The translations under genes were made by a program, and so were the position numbers. From Caldifarciminota bacterium (GTDB lineage: Bacteria; Hydrothermota; Hydrothermia; WGAB01), in contig WFXO01000089.1 of assembly GCA_015490555.1 (NCBI GenBank), positions 1 through 52,662 of the forward strand: a stretch of DNA of 52,662 nucleotides. Direction: 5' to 3'. A model generated the notes under the pieces. The model did not search any database, was not told where the DNA came from, and worked only from the letters and a program-made list of their open reading frames with translations. Shown here piece after piece: positions 18,249 through 28,315 of the stretch (its first letter is position 1; each line of letters begins with the position of its first letter).

Positions 18249-19829
18249 TTAGGGAAAAGTCCACCGTTCGGGGGTGATGGTCAATGTTTGGATTTTCCCG
18301 TTGGGGCGGCGGACTTTCACCGTGAACTGTCCGCCGGGTTCCAAGAAAAGCAACGAGCGATAGGCATCGGCTTTTTGGGTCTCGACCGGATAGCCGTTCA
18401 CAGCCACAAGCACATCTCCGGCTCGTAATCCGGCCTCCCAGACTACAGACCCCGAATCTACGGAGTCGACTTCAAAGTCGCTGTAAAAGAACATCCGTTC
18501 CAGCGGTGGGAAAAAGCCCAGGGGCTTCCATCGTTTCCATCGGCTTAATGTGTGTTCGAAGGGGGTTGCCATGGCTTTTTGAGCCTGGCGAAGGACCACT
18601 GGATCTTGCGTTTTCTTTGCAATCGCAGTGACAAACTCCTCAATGTCCGGGAGTTGGGTGGGGTTCTTTTTGCGCCATTCTCGGATCCCCTGAACCAATG
18701 TCGGCCGTCCGTAAAGGGAGTCGATTTCATACAGGATCCACGCAAAGGTATTCTGGGCGCCGTGATAGATCTTTCGGAACAGAGCCGGGCCTTCCAGGGT
18801 CAAGTAGTCGTAGGGGACAAGCCAGGCAGAATCTCCAAGAACCTGATGGACATAGGGGATGACCCCGATCATAGGGCCGAAGTGGGACCAATCATCGGCG
18901 CCCAGGGTCCACGGTAAATAGCCTTTATCGGGGTCCTTACACAGGGGTTGAAGAGAAAGACGCGCCATTTCATGTGCGTAGCCCAAGATGGGTTTGGAAT
19001 CCTCGGGGTTCAGAAGGAATCTCTTGTCCCGGACTTTATGCCAAAAGGTATTGTAGGCATTGGAATAAAGTGCCCAGCGACGGTGGCTGACCCATGCTTG
19101 ATAGACGTAGGCATACACCGTATCGGGCAAGGAGAGACCCAAGGCCTCATAGGCATCGTAAATCGTTGCGAGGAGTCGAGCCACTTTCCGGGCTTCGCCG
19201 ATCTTCAAGAGATCCGCATCATAAAAAAGGGCAATTGGCCCCTCCACTAAATTCTCCAGGGGTAAGGGATCGTGGGGAATCCACTGGAGGGAATCCACGA
19301 CCATCCGGTTCCCCTCGGCGTGCCAGAGACCGATGGCGGTCGCATCGTCGGTATAAAAGATGCCATCGCGGGCGCGTGCCAGACTGAAACTATAGGCGGA
19401 CGGATGGCCCGGATAGGGAAACAGGGTCGCTGTGGACAGGGCCCGAACGTTCCGGGCGATGTAGACCTCAACCGCTTTCCCTTGGTAGGGAAACTTCGCT
19501 GCGAAGACCCAGTCCTCAGCGACCAACATGGAATCTTGGACCCAAATCGTGTCTCCATGGAATCGAACCGGAAGCCGCTGGAGAAGGGGTTGCCACGGCT
19601 CCACTTCATCCGACACCACATAAATGCCAATCGCCGAATCTGGAACTTCCTCGAGGGATGATAGATCTGCGGAGGAGATCAGCGCGGTCTTTTCTCCAAA
19701 CTGGGTGTACATGTCGTAAAGGTAGTGAACAATGGCCTGAGATTTGGGGGAAGCTATCAGGGTGTAAGCCGACAGCATCCCGGGGAACACCCAACTCACG
19801 AATCCAAGGAAAAATCGAGTGTGACGCAT
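18249..19829 (-). CDS. Exported PDZ protein resembling an inactive gluzincin peptidase
   Basis: Protein of 526 residues with an N-terminal signal segment (MRHTRFFLGFVSWVFPGM). The middle part resembles peptidase-MA/M1-like folds (YDAYEALGLSLPDTV, then GYAHEMARLS), but the zinc motif reads HEMAR at 286-290, so the second histidine is missing. A PDZ domain (VDSGSVVWEAGLRAGDVLVA) forms roughly the last 80 residues. The ATG at 19829 is chosen over an upstream one because it begins the signal peptide. It precedes the active M1 peptidase by 25 bases, so it may be an accessory or substrate-binding partner. The family call is tentative. Confidence 0.65.
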   Translation of the reverse strand: MRHTRFFLGFVSWVFPGMLSAYTLIASPKSQAIVHYLYDMYTQFGEKTALISSADLSSLEEVPDSAIGIYVVSDEVEPWQPLLQRLPVRFHGDTIWVQDSMLVAEDWVFAAKFPYQGKAVEVYIARNVRALSTATLFPYPGHPSAYSFSLARARDGIFYTDDATAIGLWHAEGNRMVVDSLQWIPHDPLPLENLVEGPIALFYDADLLKIGEARKVARLLATIYDAYEALGLSLPDTVYAYVYQAWVSHRRWALYSNAYNTFWHKVRDKRFLLNPEDSKPILGYAHEMARLSLQPLCKDPDKGYLPWTLGADDWSHFGPMIGVIPYVHQVLGDSAWLVPYDYLTLEGPALFRKIYHGAQNTFAWILYEIDSLYGRPTLVQGIREWRKKNPTQLPDIEEFVTAIAKKTQDPVVLRQAQKAMATPFEHTLSRWKRWKPLGFFPPLERMFFYSDFEVDSVDSGSVVWEAGLRAGDVLVAVNGYPVETQKADAYRSLLFLEPGGQFTVKVRRPNGKIQTLTITPERWTFP

Positions 19830-19878
19830 GGGTATTATTTTGCTTGAGAATGGGGGTGGTTGCAAACGGGGAGGGGCC

Positions 19879-22800
19879 TCAGGCCGCCTTTCCCTTTGAA
19901 CCTAATGGGTGGAGGGCCTCGTGGACGATCCGCGCCAGAAGGGTCAACTGAAGGGGCTTCTGGATCCACGGGATTTCCCCTTTGGTCAGGAGTTCCAAAG
20001 CCTGAGGGTCCCGAGGGTAGCCGGTCATAATGATGATCGGCAGGCTGGGATCGCGGGCCTTGAGTTCCTGGATCAAGGCTCGACCATCCATCTCGGGCAT
20101 CAGAAGGTCTGTAATGACAAGTTTGATGTCATCCCGATGGTCCTCATAGATTTGTAAAGCCTCCCTCCCGTTTTTTGCGAGGTGAACTTGATATCCCAGG
20201 TGAGTGAGCATCGACTTGGCAAGGTATCGGACAGCCGCGTCATCCTCGACAACCAGAATCCACTCGCCTTGCCCCTTCGGGAGCGGTGTCCGCTGCTCGA
20301 TTTTCTCAATATCCGCCTTGGTCAAGAGTGCAGGGAAATAGATCGTAAAAGTGGTCCCTTTCCCGACCTCACTCTCGACGAAGATATAGCCATCGTGCTG
20401 TTTGACGATCCCATGAACTTGTGCCAGGCCCAAGCCCGTACCGACGCCCGACTTCTTGGTGGTGAAGAAGGGTTCGAAAATCCTCGGTAGGATCTCTGGG
20501 GGAATCCCGGTCCCGGTATCCGAGAAGGAGATCACAATCCACTTCCCGGGTGGAACTTCGGGATGGGGAGGGGTTTCTTCTTCCGCCACATCTATGCGGG
20601 AGAGGTGAATCCGGATGGTTCCACCATTCGGCATGGCATCCCGGGAGTTCAGGGCGAGGTTTGTCAGGACTTGCTGGAGTTGGGCAGGGTCCCCGTAGAG
20701 CCAGTAGTCCCCAGATTCCCAATCCAGTTCAATTTGGATCGTTTCCGGGAAGGTCCGTTGAAGCCAGCGGACGGACTCTTTCATGAAAGACAAAAGGTCC
20801 AAAGGCTGTTTTTCTGCGACGGATTTCCGGCTGAAGTCCAGGACCTGACGGATCAGGCGGGCGGCCCGTTCGCCTTGCTCTACGACCATCTGCAGGTCAC
20901 GGCGGACATCTTGAGGTAGGTCCTCTCGGAGAGCCAGCAATTCGCCAATTCCAATGACTGTGGTCAAAATGTTGTTGAAGTCGTGGGCAATGCCGGCAGC
21001 CAGTTGCCCAACGGCAGCCAGGCGGTCTTGCTGTCGTGCCCGCTCTTGGATTTCCCGCTCGCGCGTGACGTCTCGAATGAGAAGGACCCACTCTTCTCCG
21101 CGAAGGGAATAAGCGTTGATCTGGAAAATCCGGGGGCTGGGTTTGCGTAAGGTGAGTTCGTGGTAGGGAACTCCAAAGGGTGGAGGTTTTAACAGGATGT
21201 CCAAAGAGACTCCAGCCAGGGTCTCCAGTGGTTTCCCTTTCTCCGCCTTTGGTGCTAAGACCTGCAAGTACTCTTCGGCCAGAGGATTGGCTAAGACAAT
21301 ACGGTGTTCCCGGTCCAAAACCAGGATCCCGGCCCGGACACTGGTGATGATCCGATGGAGACGGCGGGCCTCTTCTTCTGCCCGTTCCATCAGCAAACTT
21401 CGTTGCCAGGCCATCGAAAGGGCCTGGGTGAGTTGGGTCAGGCGTCGGATTTTCGGTACGTGATAGCCTTCTGTGTAGGGCCAACCGAGGAGAAGCATGC
21501 CCAGCCATTCGGTGCCGGCCTGGAGTGGATAGACCGCCGCCGAGTGGACATCGGAAGGGAAAAGGCATTGAAGCGTTTGGGGAACGTTTTGAACATCGGG
21601 GAAGAGCCAAAAACCCGGGCCTGCAGGAGTTCCGAGGGCCTCTACCAGATCAGGCTTGGGAATCGAGCCCTCACAAAGAACTTTCAAGGCAGGATCTGAC
21701 AGATCTACCACCTGGATACGGGTCTCTCCCTTGAACTCCGCGAGGAGCACATGGGAACAGGCACATGTTGCGCGTACGGCATCGGCAATCAACGGAAAAG
21801 CCTCCCGGATCGTGCGAGCGGTGTTGAGATGGGTCAATACACGGGCGAGTCCGGCGGCTTCTTGCTCTAATTCCCATCGTTCGAACGCGCTCCCGATCAT
21901 ATCTGCAGCGGTTTGTAAAGCGTCCTTTTCCACTGGAGACCACGGTTCTTCACGGTGTCGGCCGAAACTGAGGAACCCCCACCAGGCTTGATCTACAAAA
22001 ATCGGGAAGATGAGGAGCCACCGAAGGCGTGTTTGTTGTAGGGCTTTTTTCAAACTCTCAGGGCATTCTTGATAAGACAATAGGAGTGGCTGGCCCGATT
22101 GTAAGGTCTCTCGCCATTCCTCCAATCCATCCTCTTCGTAACAAAGCGGGGAGGGGAATGGTTTTTCCCCCATGGACTGGATCTCTTTGCAAAGCCATTC
22201 GTAGGCTTGCCTGGCACATACTTTGCCATCCGGGGTTCGGAAGTTTTCATAGACACAGAGTCGTTCTACTTCCGCGGCCTGACCCAGATGTTTCAAAAAC
22301 TCTGGGATGCTTTGGTTCACATCCGGTATCCGCAAGAAGGTCTCTGCGCCATATCGCATGGCCTCCAGGATGGTTTCACGACGCAGAAGGGCATGCTCCG
22401 CTTCCTTCTCGCGTGTGACGTCCCGCCCAAAACTAATGGTTCCGACAATCTCCCCTCTGCGATAAAGCGGGGCGGTATGGACGGAGAAGTGGAAGACGCG
22501 GCCGTCAGGGGCAATCACCCGTGTCTCATAAGACTGTGATTTCCCCTCTAAGGTCTCTTGGAAAACCTTCCGAACTTTAGGGAGGTCGTCGGGGTGGATT
22601 AAGGGTTCAAACGACTGACCGATCCATTCCTTTACAGGGTATCCCGTGACCTCTTCGGCACGTTGATTGATGAAGGTGAATTGCCCCTCTCTGTTTAAGG
22701 TCCAGATCATATCGTGGGCCGTATCGACAATGGTGCGGTAAAGTTCCTCCGAATCCCGAAGTTGATCTAAGAGTTTTTGTTTCTCGCGATGCTGCCGGGC

Positions 22801-23820
22801 TTCTTCTTCCACACGGACCTTCAACCTGTAGTTCCGATAAAGCAGGTACGCCCCCAGAAGGAACAGAAAGGCGGTAAAGAAGATCGAGGCCATGACCCGT
22901 CGTAAGTTCTGGCTGGCTATGGCCGAGATGGTAGCCATGGGAATATTGACAACAACACGCCAATCAATGTTCTCCAGAGACACACTGGCATAGGCCGCCA
23001 TCTTCTTCGGTTTATCACGGAGTTGATAGAATACCGTTCCAGCGCTATTTCGGAGCACAGACTCTACATAGTCGAAAGAGACATGACAATCCAAGCAGGT
23101 GGAGTCGCGGTCGTAGATGTTATAGAGTTCCATTTCAGGGTGTTGCGACTGGTATATGAGGGTCCCGTCCTTGGCAATTAACCAGATCCCGAGATCTGTA
23201 GAGGAAACGGTTTTCCCCGCAAACTCGCCTTGAAGTAGGTCATCTAACCCCAGAAGTAATGTGAGGACACCTGCAAAGTTCCCTTGGGAGTCGGCAATTG
23301 GGGTGGCCATTAGAACGTGGAAAGGAATATGCGCCGTATCGGTGGAGTCTTCACGAAATCCCTCTTTGGTCACTGCGGGATTGGGAACAAGGGCTGTGAT
23401 GAACACCTGTCCCCGCTGTGGGTTCTCCTTTGCCCACAAAAAGAAATCACACTGCGCGTACACACGGCCAATCGCAGCCTCTCTTGTGGACGCCACAATT
23501 CGGCCGGTCGTATCGTAAAGTGTAAAGGCCTCAATGCGTGGATCCTCTACCGCGGTAAGCAACTGTTGCAGAAAATCCCGGGGGTGAGCGTACGGCCATC
23601 GGTTCAATTCTGTGGAATTCCCAAGAATTCGTAGAACTTGTGCATAATGGTTGAGATGGGCCTGGAGACGGTTCGCAATCTCCTGAACCAACAAAGACTG
23701 GGTTTGACTATAGCGTTCTACTAAGGCCCGTTCTGAGCGGAAATGTGAATCTAAAGTCAAAATGACAATCAGCAGGAAGAGGAAACTTCCCGAAACCACC
23801 ACTGGCCAGTTTTTCTTCAT
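19879..23820 (-). CDS. Hybrid sensor histidine kinase with a CxxCH-containing periplasmic sensor
   Basis: Membrane hybrid kinase of 1313 residues. Order: TM helix 7-24; periplasmic double-Cache-like sensor about 30-305 containing CLDCH at 242-246, a c-type heme attachment motif; TM helix about 308-328; coiled linker; PAS 355-475; GAF 490-650; second GAF-like 655-810; PAS 815-920; HisKA with phospho-acceptor His946 in [10 protein letters not shown]; HATPase with N-box Asn1058 and glycine boxes DTGTGIP and GVGTGLGL; C-terminal receiver with Asp1238 in [10 protein letters not shown]. There is no DNA-binding output, so it must signal to another protein. It diverges from the ccm operon that would mature such a heme. 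Redox or gas sensing is inferred. Confidence 0.9.
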   Translation of the reverse strand: MKKNWPVVVSGSFLFLLIVILTLDSHFRSERALVERYSQTQSLLVQEIANRLQAHLNHYAQVLRILGNSTELNRWPYAHPRDFLQQLLTAVEDPRIEAFTLYDTTGRIVASTREAAIGRVYAQCDFFLWAKENPQRGQVFITALVPNPAVTKEGFREDSTDTAHIPFHVLMATPIADSQGNFAGVLTLLLGLDDLLQGEFAGKTVSSTDLGIWLIAKDGTLIYQSQHPEMELYNIYDRDSTCLDCHVSFDYVESVLRNSAGTVFYQLRDKPKKMAAYASVSLENIDWRVVVNIPMATISAIASQNLRRVMASIFFTAFLFLLGAYLLYRNYRLKVRVEEEARQHREKQKLLDQLRDSEELYRTIVDTAHDMIWTLNREGQFTFINQRAEEVTGYPVKEWIGQSFEPLIHPDDLPKVRKVFQETLEGKSQSYETRVIAPDGRVFHFSVHTAPLYRRGEIVGTISFGRDVTREKEAEHALLRRETILEAMRYGAETFLRIPDVNQSIPEFLKHLGQAAEVERLCVYENFRTPDGKVCARQAYEWLCKEIQSMGEKPFPSPLCYEEDGLEEWRETLQSGQPLLLSYQECPESLKKALQQTRLRWLLIFPIFVDQAWWGFLSFGRHREEPWSPVEKDALQTAADMIGSAFERWELEQEAAGLARVLTHLNTARTIREAFPLIADAVRATCACSHVLLAEFKGETRIQVVDLSDPALKVLCEGSIPKPDLVEALGTPAGPGFWLFPDVQNVPQTLQCLFPSDVHSAAVYPLQAGTEWLGMLLLGWPYTEGYHVPKIRRLTQLTQALSMAWQRSLLMERAEEEARRLHRIITSVRAGILVLDREHRIVLANPLAEEYLQVLAPKAEKGKPLETLAGVSLDILLKPPPFGVPYHELTLRKPSPRIFQINAYSLRGEEWVLLIRDVTREREIQERARQQDRLAAVGQLAAGIAHDFNNILTTVIGIGELLALREDLPQDVRRDLQMVVEQGERAARLIRQVLDFSRKSVAEKQPLDLLSFMKESVRWLQRTFPETIQIELDWESGDYWLYGDPAQLQQVLTNLALNSRDAMPNGGTIRIHLSRIDVAEEETPPHPEVPPGKWIVISFSDTGTGIPPEILPRIFEPFFTTKKSGVGTGLGLAQVHGIVKQHDGYIFVESEVGKGTTFTIYFPALLTKADIEKIEQRTPLPKGQGEWILVVEDDAAVRYLAKSMLTHLGYQVHLAKNGREALQIYEDHRDDIKLVITDLLMPEMDGRALIQELKARDPSLPIIIMTGYPRDPQALELLTKGEIPWIQKPLQLTLLARIVHEALHPLGSKGKAA

Positions 23821-23956
23821 GATGAAGCCCTTACCCGTATCAATGAAAGCCGGAACTTGATCCTATTCCCGTCACAATCATAATCGGAACCCCCTGGATT
23901 CTCAATGAATACAAGCCTTAGGGAAATACTGAAGTATTCGATGGGATTCCTTGAAC

Positions 23957-23985
23957 TTGACAGCACTTCAGGGATTCTTTACTAT
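23957..23985 (+). promoter_or_regulatory. Promoter of the ccm operon
   Basis: TTGACA at 23957-23962 and TACTAT at 23980-23985 are separated by exactly 17 bases. Transcription would start near 23992, giving a leader of about 100 bases before the first ccm gene. It lies in the 269-base gap shared with the divergent histidine kinase. Confidence 0.75.
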
Positions 23986-24089
23986 ATGCGTTAGTAGGGC
24001 ATTGGGCTATACACAAAAGGAGAGAAACTTTAGAATGAGAATCCAACACAGAAAATTCGTACATCACGGCTTTTGGCCGAGGAGGTTTT

Positions 24090-24449
24090 ATGGCACGAAG
24101 TAAAACTTCGCGGAGATCTCCGCAACGATCCTTTGGGGCTTATGCGGTCCTCGGCTTTGTAATTCTTTTATTTGGTGTCCTGGCTTACGGAATCTATTCC
24201 AAAAACCGAGGATCCGCACCTCCCGAGTCCATCCAGTTAACGATCGCTCAGGAACGGATTTATGTCACCGTCGCTCAGGAATATCTGTGCTCATGTGGGG
24301 CCTGTGATCTGGTTCTCAATGATTGTACCTGTCCCACAGCGCTTCAGACCAAGAAGGATCTCCGAAAACGGATCCAAGAAGGGGCCTCGCAAGAAGATTT
24401 AGAATGGTACCTGGAACAGGTCTATAGAGCACGGCGTGTGACATCCTAA
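24090..24449 (+). CDS. CcmH-like membrane-anchored thiol protein, first copy
   Basis: A 119-residue protein with one N-terminal transmembrane helix (about 17-36) and a periplasmic domain with five clustered cysteines (67, 69, 72, 79, 81) in YLCSCGACDLVLNDCTC. The following helical part (KKDLRKRIQEGASQEDLEW) resembles the end of the CcmH redox domain, which keeps apocytochrome cysteines reduced. It is first in the ccm operon behind a strong gaggagg site. Canonical CcmH has a single LRCxxCQN motif, so this is a divergent version; a second one is encoded after ccmF. Confidence 0.72.
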   Translation: MARSKTSRRSPQRSFGAYAVLGFVILLFGVLAYGIYSKNRGSAPPESIQLTIAQERIYVTVAQEYLCSCGACDLVLNDCTCPTALQTKKDLRKRIQEGASQEDLEWYLEQVYRARRVTS

Positions 24450-24462
24450 GGAGGTGAGATCC

Positions 24463-24873
24463 ATGAAAAAGAAAACCCAAATCTGGGTGGGGGCCCTGGT
24501 GATTGTGGCCGCCCTTCTCTTTTTAATGGTGACAAGTTTCACACAGTCTTCCGTCTATTATTACACCCTCGATGAACTGGCAACCCTCGACATTTCTCCT
24601 CAGCAGCGGATCCGTGTGAGTGGACAACTCGTCAAAGAATCCGTGAAATATGACCCTACGAAACCGCTTCTGGAATTTACCATCCAAAATTCCGACAGTA
24701 CTTACCGCTTGAATGTCATTTATCACGATGTCATGCCCGATAACTTTCTCAAGAGTGAAGAAGTCGTAGCCACGGGATATCTCCAGGGTACGCGATTCGA
24801 AGCCGACCAACTCCTGATCAAATGCCCGTCAAAATACGAACCCGAAGAAACGGAAACAGCGGGGGGATCGTAG
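24463..24873 (+). CDS. ccmE: Heme chaperone CcmE, cysteine (CxxxY) type
   Basis: Periplasmic heme chaperone of 136 residues, one N-terminal TM helix (7-25) and an OB-fold domain (RIRVSGQLV, FTIQNSDSTYRLNVIYHDVMPDNF, VVATGYLQG). The heme-attachment site reads KCPSKYEP, with Cys121 and Tyr125, instead of the usual HxxxY histidine. Such CxxxY CcmE proteins are known from Desulfovibrio and archaea. The ATG at 24463 is preferred to a GTG at 24454 that lies within the aaggaggtgag ribosome site. It takes heme from CcmABCD and passes it to CcmF. Confidence 0.92.
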   Translation: MKKKTQIWVGALVIVAALLFLMVTSFTQSSVYYYTLDELATLDISPQQRIRVSGQLVKESVKYDPTKPLLEFTIQNSDSTYRLNVIYHDVMPDNFLKSEEVVATGYLQGTRFEADQLLIKCPSKYEPEETETAGGS

Positions 24874-24874
24874 C

Positions 24875-26866
24875 ATGCCACAACTCGGATCACTTGCAAC
24901 CACCTTAGCATTCCTCACCGCCGTCCTTGCATTCGCCGCTCTGGCATGGGGAGCTTACCGGAAAGATCGGAGTTTGATCCATCTCGGCTACCGGGCTCTG
25001 GACACGGTGTTCTTCTTGGTCCTTTTTGCCTCTGCCCTCCTCCTGTTCCTTTTGGTGAGTCGTGACTTTTCCGTTCGCTACGTCGCTGATTACACCTCCA
25101 GAGACTTGCCGCTTTTATATACCATCTCTGCCTTTTGGGCAGGGCAGGCCGGTTCCCTCCTCTTCTGGGAACTCATCCTCTCGATCTACACCGTCCTCGT
25201 GTTGTGGCTGTATCGTAAACACCCACACCTTCCGGTGATTTCCGCCATCATTGCCGGTGTGCACATCTTTTTCACGCTTCTCCTGACCTTTCTTACGCGG
25301 CCCTTTGATACATTTCCTTTCCCACCCCCCGACGGCGCGGGTCTGAATCCCCTGCTCCAGGATCCGGCAATGGCACTCCATCCGCCAACGTTATACCTGG
25401 GCTATGTCGGTTTCACGATCCCCTTCGCCTTCGCCATGGCTGCCCTGATTCTTCGCAAGGCGGATGCCGAATGGATTCGACGGACTCGAGTTTGGACCAT
25501 TATTTCCTGGCTGTTTCTGACCACAGGGATCGTTTTGGGAGGACAATGGGCGTACATTGAATTGGGCTGGGGGGGCTATTGGGCTTGGGACCCGGTAGAA
25601 AATGCCGCCTTTCTCCCTTGGCTCACGGCCACCGCCTTCCTCCACTCCGTCATGATCCAACAGGCCAAAGGGATGCTTAAGACTTGGAACATCGCTCTCA
25701 TCGCGCTCACCTTCTTCTTCACCATTTTCGGCACCTTCCTCACTCGATCGGGTGTGGTCCAGTCGGTCCATGCCTTCGCGGAATCGAACCTGGGAACCTA
25801 TTTCTTGGTGTTCCTGGGCATCGTGGTGATCTTCTCCGTGTATCTCATCCTCACGCGATCCCATCTGCTCAAGAGTGAGGCCTCTTTTGAGGGCATCCTG
25901 GCGAAAGAGACCAGTTTTTTGGTGAATAACATCCTGTTCCTCGGATTGGCTTTTGCGACCTTCTGGGGGACCATTTTCCCCATCCTTTCTGAAGCCGTAA
26001 CCGGCAATAAGGTGACCGTGGGTCCACCATTCTTTAACCAGGTGAATGCCCCGATCTTCTTAGGGGTGATCATCCTGATGGGCATCTGTCCACTGATTGC
26101 GTGGCGTCGATCTTCACCGGGCAAGTTAGGGAGAAACCTTCTGGTTCCAGGGATTGTCGGGCTCATTTCCTTCGCGGCATTTTTCCTGCAAACCCACCGG
26201 TTTGGCGTGAGTCTGGCATACGCCAGTTCGGTCTTTGTCATTGCGAGCATCCTCTATGACTTTGCCATTGAGGCGAAAGTGCGACGATCGTTTCACCCCG
26301 AAGAACCGGTCCCTCAAGCGATCTGGCACCTAATGCGTGCACGGTCTCGAAAATATGGAGGGTACCTGGTCCATCTGGGCGTTGTCATCATGGCCATCGG
26401 GATCGTCGCCTCCAATGCCTTTAAGCAAGAAACGACGGTAAAACTCGAGCCCGGAGAGCAAGCGGAATTTGCGGGATTTGTCTTGCGATATAAGGGGATC
26501 GAATTTCAACACGAGCCGGGGAAGGTCATCGCTTCCGGCACCTTAGAGGTCCAACCCTCCGACCATGGTTCACCCTCCAGCGTCCCTCTATGGGTCCTCC
26601 GGCCCGCCAAGGTCTTTTATCGTACGGCCGATCAACCACATACCGAAGTGGACATCCGTCGGATCGGCGTGGATGACCTCTACACCATCCTCGCTGGTTA
26701 CCAGACGGGCTCTGACAAAGAAAACTTTGCCACGTTCAAGTTTCTCTACATGCCCGGGGTCAACCTCATCTGGTGGGGATTCTATGTCATCATAATCGGT
26801 GGACTGTTTGCTTTATTCGGGAAAGGGAAACCAAGGAAACGGAAGACACGGAGGGCAACCTCATGA
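24875..26866 (+). CDS. ccmF: Cytochrome c heme lyase subunit CcmF
   Basis: Large polytopic membrane protein of 663 residues. The heme-handling WWD motif WGGYWAWDPVENAAFLPW lies around residues 232-249, FGTFLTRSGVVQSVHAFA near 290-307 and SKYGGYLVHLGVVIM near 490-505, all typical of CcmF. It attaches heme from CcmE to CxxCH apocytochromes. It starts one base after ccmE ends and its stop overlaps the next ATG (ATGA), so the operon is tightly coupled. Confidence 0.96.
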   Translation: MPQLGSLATTLAFLTAVLAFAALAWGAYRKDRSLIHLGYRALDTVFFLVLFASALLLFLLVSRDFSVRYVADYTSRDLPLLYTISAFWAGQAGSLLFWELILSIYTVLVLWLYRKHPHLPVISAIIAGVHIFFTLLLTFLTRPFDTFPFPPPDGAGLNPLLQDPAMALHPPTLYLGYVGFTIPFAFAMAALILRKADAEWIRRTRVWTIISWLFLTTGIVLGGQWAYIELGWGGYWAWDPVENAAFLPWLTATAFLHSVMIQQAKGMLKTWNIALIALTFFFTIFGTFLTRSGVVQSVHAFAESNLGTYFLVFLGIVVIFSVYLILTRSHLLKSEASFEGILAKETSFLVNNILFLGLAFATFWGTIFPILSEAVTGNKVTVGPPFFNQVNAPIFLGVIILMGICPLIAWRRSSPGKLGRNLLVPGIVGLISFAAFFLQTHRFGVSLAYASSVFVIASILYDFAIEAKVRRSFHPEEPVPQAIWHLMRARSRKYGGYLVHLGVVIMAIGIVASNAFKQETTVKLEPGEQAEFAGFVLRYKGIEFQHEPGKVIASGTLEVQPSDHGSPSSVPLWVLRPAKVFYRTADQPHTEVDIRRIGVDDLYTILAGYQTGSDKENFATFKFLYMPGVNLIWWGFYVIIIGGLFALFGKGKPRKRKTRRATS

Positions 26867-27309
26867 AACGCTTTCTGACAAGCAGCCTCTTCCTCTTTGT
26901 CTGGACGACAGTGCTGGCGGGTGCAGCGACCTTGTCGGACATTGAAAAACAATTGATGTGCATGTGTGGGTGTGGCATGGTCCTCTCCTCCTGTCAATGC
27001 GGGACTGCCGAGGAATTCCGGACCGAGATCCTCACAAAACTCGAGCAGGGCGTCCCTCCAGACCAGATTATCCAAGATTTTGTCGCGCGGTATGGCGAAA
27101 CGGTCTTGGCCGCCCCTACCAAGTCCGGGTTCAACCTCACGGCCTGGATCACTCCTTTTGTCGCTCTCATCCTTGGACTCTCGGCCCTCTTCTGGGTTGT
27201 CCGCACCCTGGCACATCGGTACCGACTCCAAACCGTCTCACCGCCCCCCGGCGCTCAGCACCCCGGCTTTCGGAAACAGGTCGATGAACGCCTTAAAGAC
27301 TACCTTTAA
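26863..27309 (+). CDS. CcmH-like protein, second copy
   Basis: A 148-residue protein with signal peptide (MKRFLTSSLFLFVWTTVLAG), a periplasmic thiol domain with cysteines 33, 35, 37, 44 and 46 (LMCMCGCGMVLSSCQC), the helical segment RTEILTKLEQGVPPDQIIQDF, and a TM helix about 90-110. It is CcmH/CycL-like, with the order and C-terminal anchor of the classical protein. The ATG overlaps the ccmF stop by 4 bases; an upstream in-frame start inside ccmF is rejected. Together with the first copy it makes a pair of multi-cysteine CcmH-type proteins. Confidence 0.83.
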   Translation: MKRFLTSSLFLFVWTTVLAGAATLSDIEKQLMCMCGCGMVLSSCQCGTAEEFRTEILTKLEQGVPPDQIIQDFVARYGETVLAAPTKSGFNLTAWITPFVALILGLSALFWVVRTLAHRYRLQTVSPPPGAQHPGFRKQVDERLKDYL

Positions 27310-27321
27310 AGGGAGGCTTGT

Positions 27322-27639
27322 ATGGTTACCTGGATTGGAACCCTTCTGATCCTTGGGGTTGCAGCCTATCTCTTTGTTCCCTATATCCTGGGATGGGACC
27401 GACAGGCAGGGAAAAAATCCACCAAGGAATCTGAAGACCCCCGGGAAGTCCTGTTGAGCAACCTGGCAGACTTGGTGTACGATTACAAATCTGGGAAAAT
27501 CAGCGAAGAGGACTATCAACGCCTCCGTGCAGAACTGGAGGCTCAACTCTACGCTTTAGAACACCCGGAGTCGGAGGCACCCAAGGATGACCGACGCACC
27601 ACCACGGCTGGAGATTCGGAACCTGACCAAGAGGATTAG
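27322..27639 (+). CDS. Short CcmI-like membrane protein
   Basis: A 105-residue protein with one N-terminal TM helix (4-22) and a charged helical region, LVYDYKSGKISEEDYQRLRAEL, like the N-terminal part of CcmI, which presents apocytochrome to the ligation complex. The TPR domain of full CcmI is absent. A good agggagg site precedes the ATG and its end overlaps ccmA by 53 bases. The CcmI identity rests on position and the short motif. Confidence 0.7.
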   Translation: MVTWIGTLLILGVAAYLFVPYILGWDRQAGKKSTKESEDPREVLLSNLADLVYDYKSGKISEEDYQRLRAELEAQLYALEHPESEAPKDDRRTTTAGDSEPDQED

Positions 27640-28315
27640 CGGCAGGAAAATCCTCAAAGGCTTTACATTTTCTTTTGTTGCAGGGACCCGATACCTCCTG
27701 ACCGGTCCCAACGGCTCCGGGAAAACTACCCTCTTAAAACTCCTGGCCGGCCTCATGCGGCCTTCGGACGGAGAGATCCTGTATCAGGACCGCCCACTGG
27801 AGGACTGGGGCAGTGCCTACGGCAAAATGGTCTCTCTCTTAAGCCACGAACTCTACATGTACGAAGACCTCACCGGCCTGGAGAACCTGGAGTTCTTTGC
27901 GCGACTCCACGGCCTCCCGCACCCCAGGAACCGGGCCCTTGAACTGTTAGAACGGGTGGGGCTTAAATTCTTTGCCCATGAACCCGTGAAGTCTTACTCC
28001 CAAGGGATGAAACAACGGCTGGCCGTCGCAAAGGCCATCCTCCACCGACCGAAGATCCTCCTCTTCGACGAGCCGTTCTCCGGCTTAGACCTCCGTGGGA
28101 CCGAACTCCTCCAGGAGACCCTCCAAGAAATCCTACCCCAAGAGGACGGGATCTTCATCCTCGCCACACACAACCCCGATCTCGGATGGCAACTTGCCGA
28201 CCAGTATCTCTACCTGGAACGCGGCTCCCTCCAGGCCTCCGGGGACCGAACCCACTTCATTGAAGCCAAAATTGTGGACCGGCTCCGCCAAAAAATCGAC
28301 GTCGGAGTCTTCTGA
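27587..28315 (+). CDS. ccmA: Heme exporter ATP-binding protein CcmA
   Basis: ABC ATPase of 242 residues: Walker A GPNGSGKTTLLK near 42-53, signature YSQGMKQRL near 138-146, Walker B ILLFDEPFSGLD near 158-169 and the switch His in ATHNPD. With CcmB, C and D it releases heme-loaded CcmE. It begins inside the CcmI-like gene (53-base overlap) and its stop shares a base with the ccmB ATG. Confidence 0.95.
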   Translation: MTDAPPRLEIRNLTKRISGRKILKGFTFSFVAGTRYLLTGPNGSGKTTLLKLLAGLMRPSDGEILYQDRPLEDWGSAYGKMVSLLSHELYMYEDLTGLENLEFFARLHGLPHPRNRALELLERVGLKFFAHEPVKSYSQGMKQRLAVAKAILHRPKILLFDEPFSGLDLRGTELLQETLQEILPQEDGIFILATHNPDLGWQLADQYLYLERGSLQASGDRTHFIEAKIVDRLRQKIDVGVF

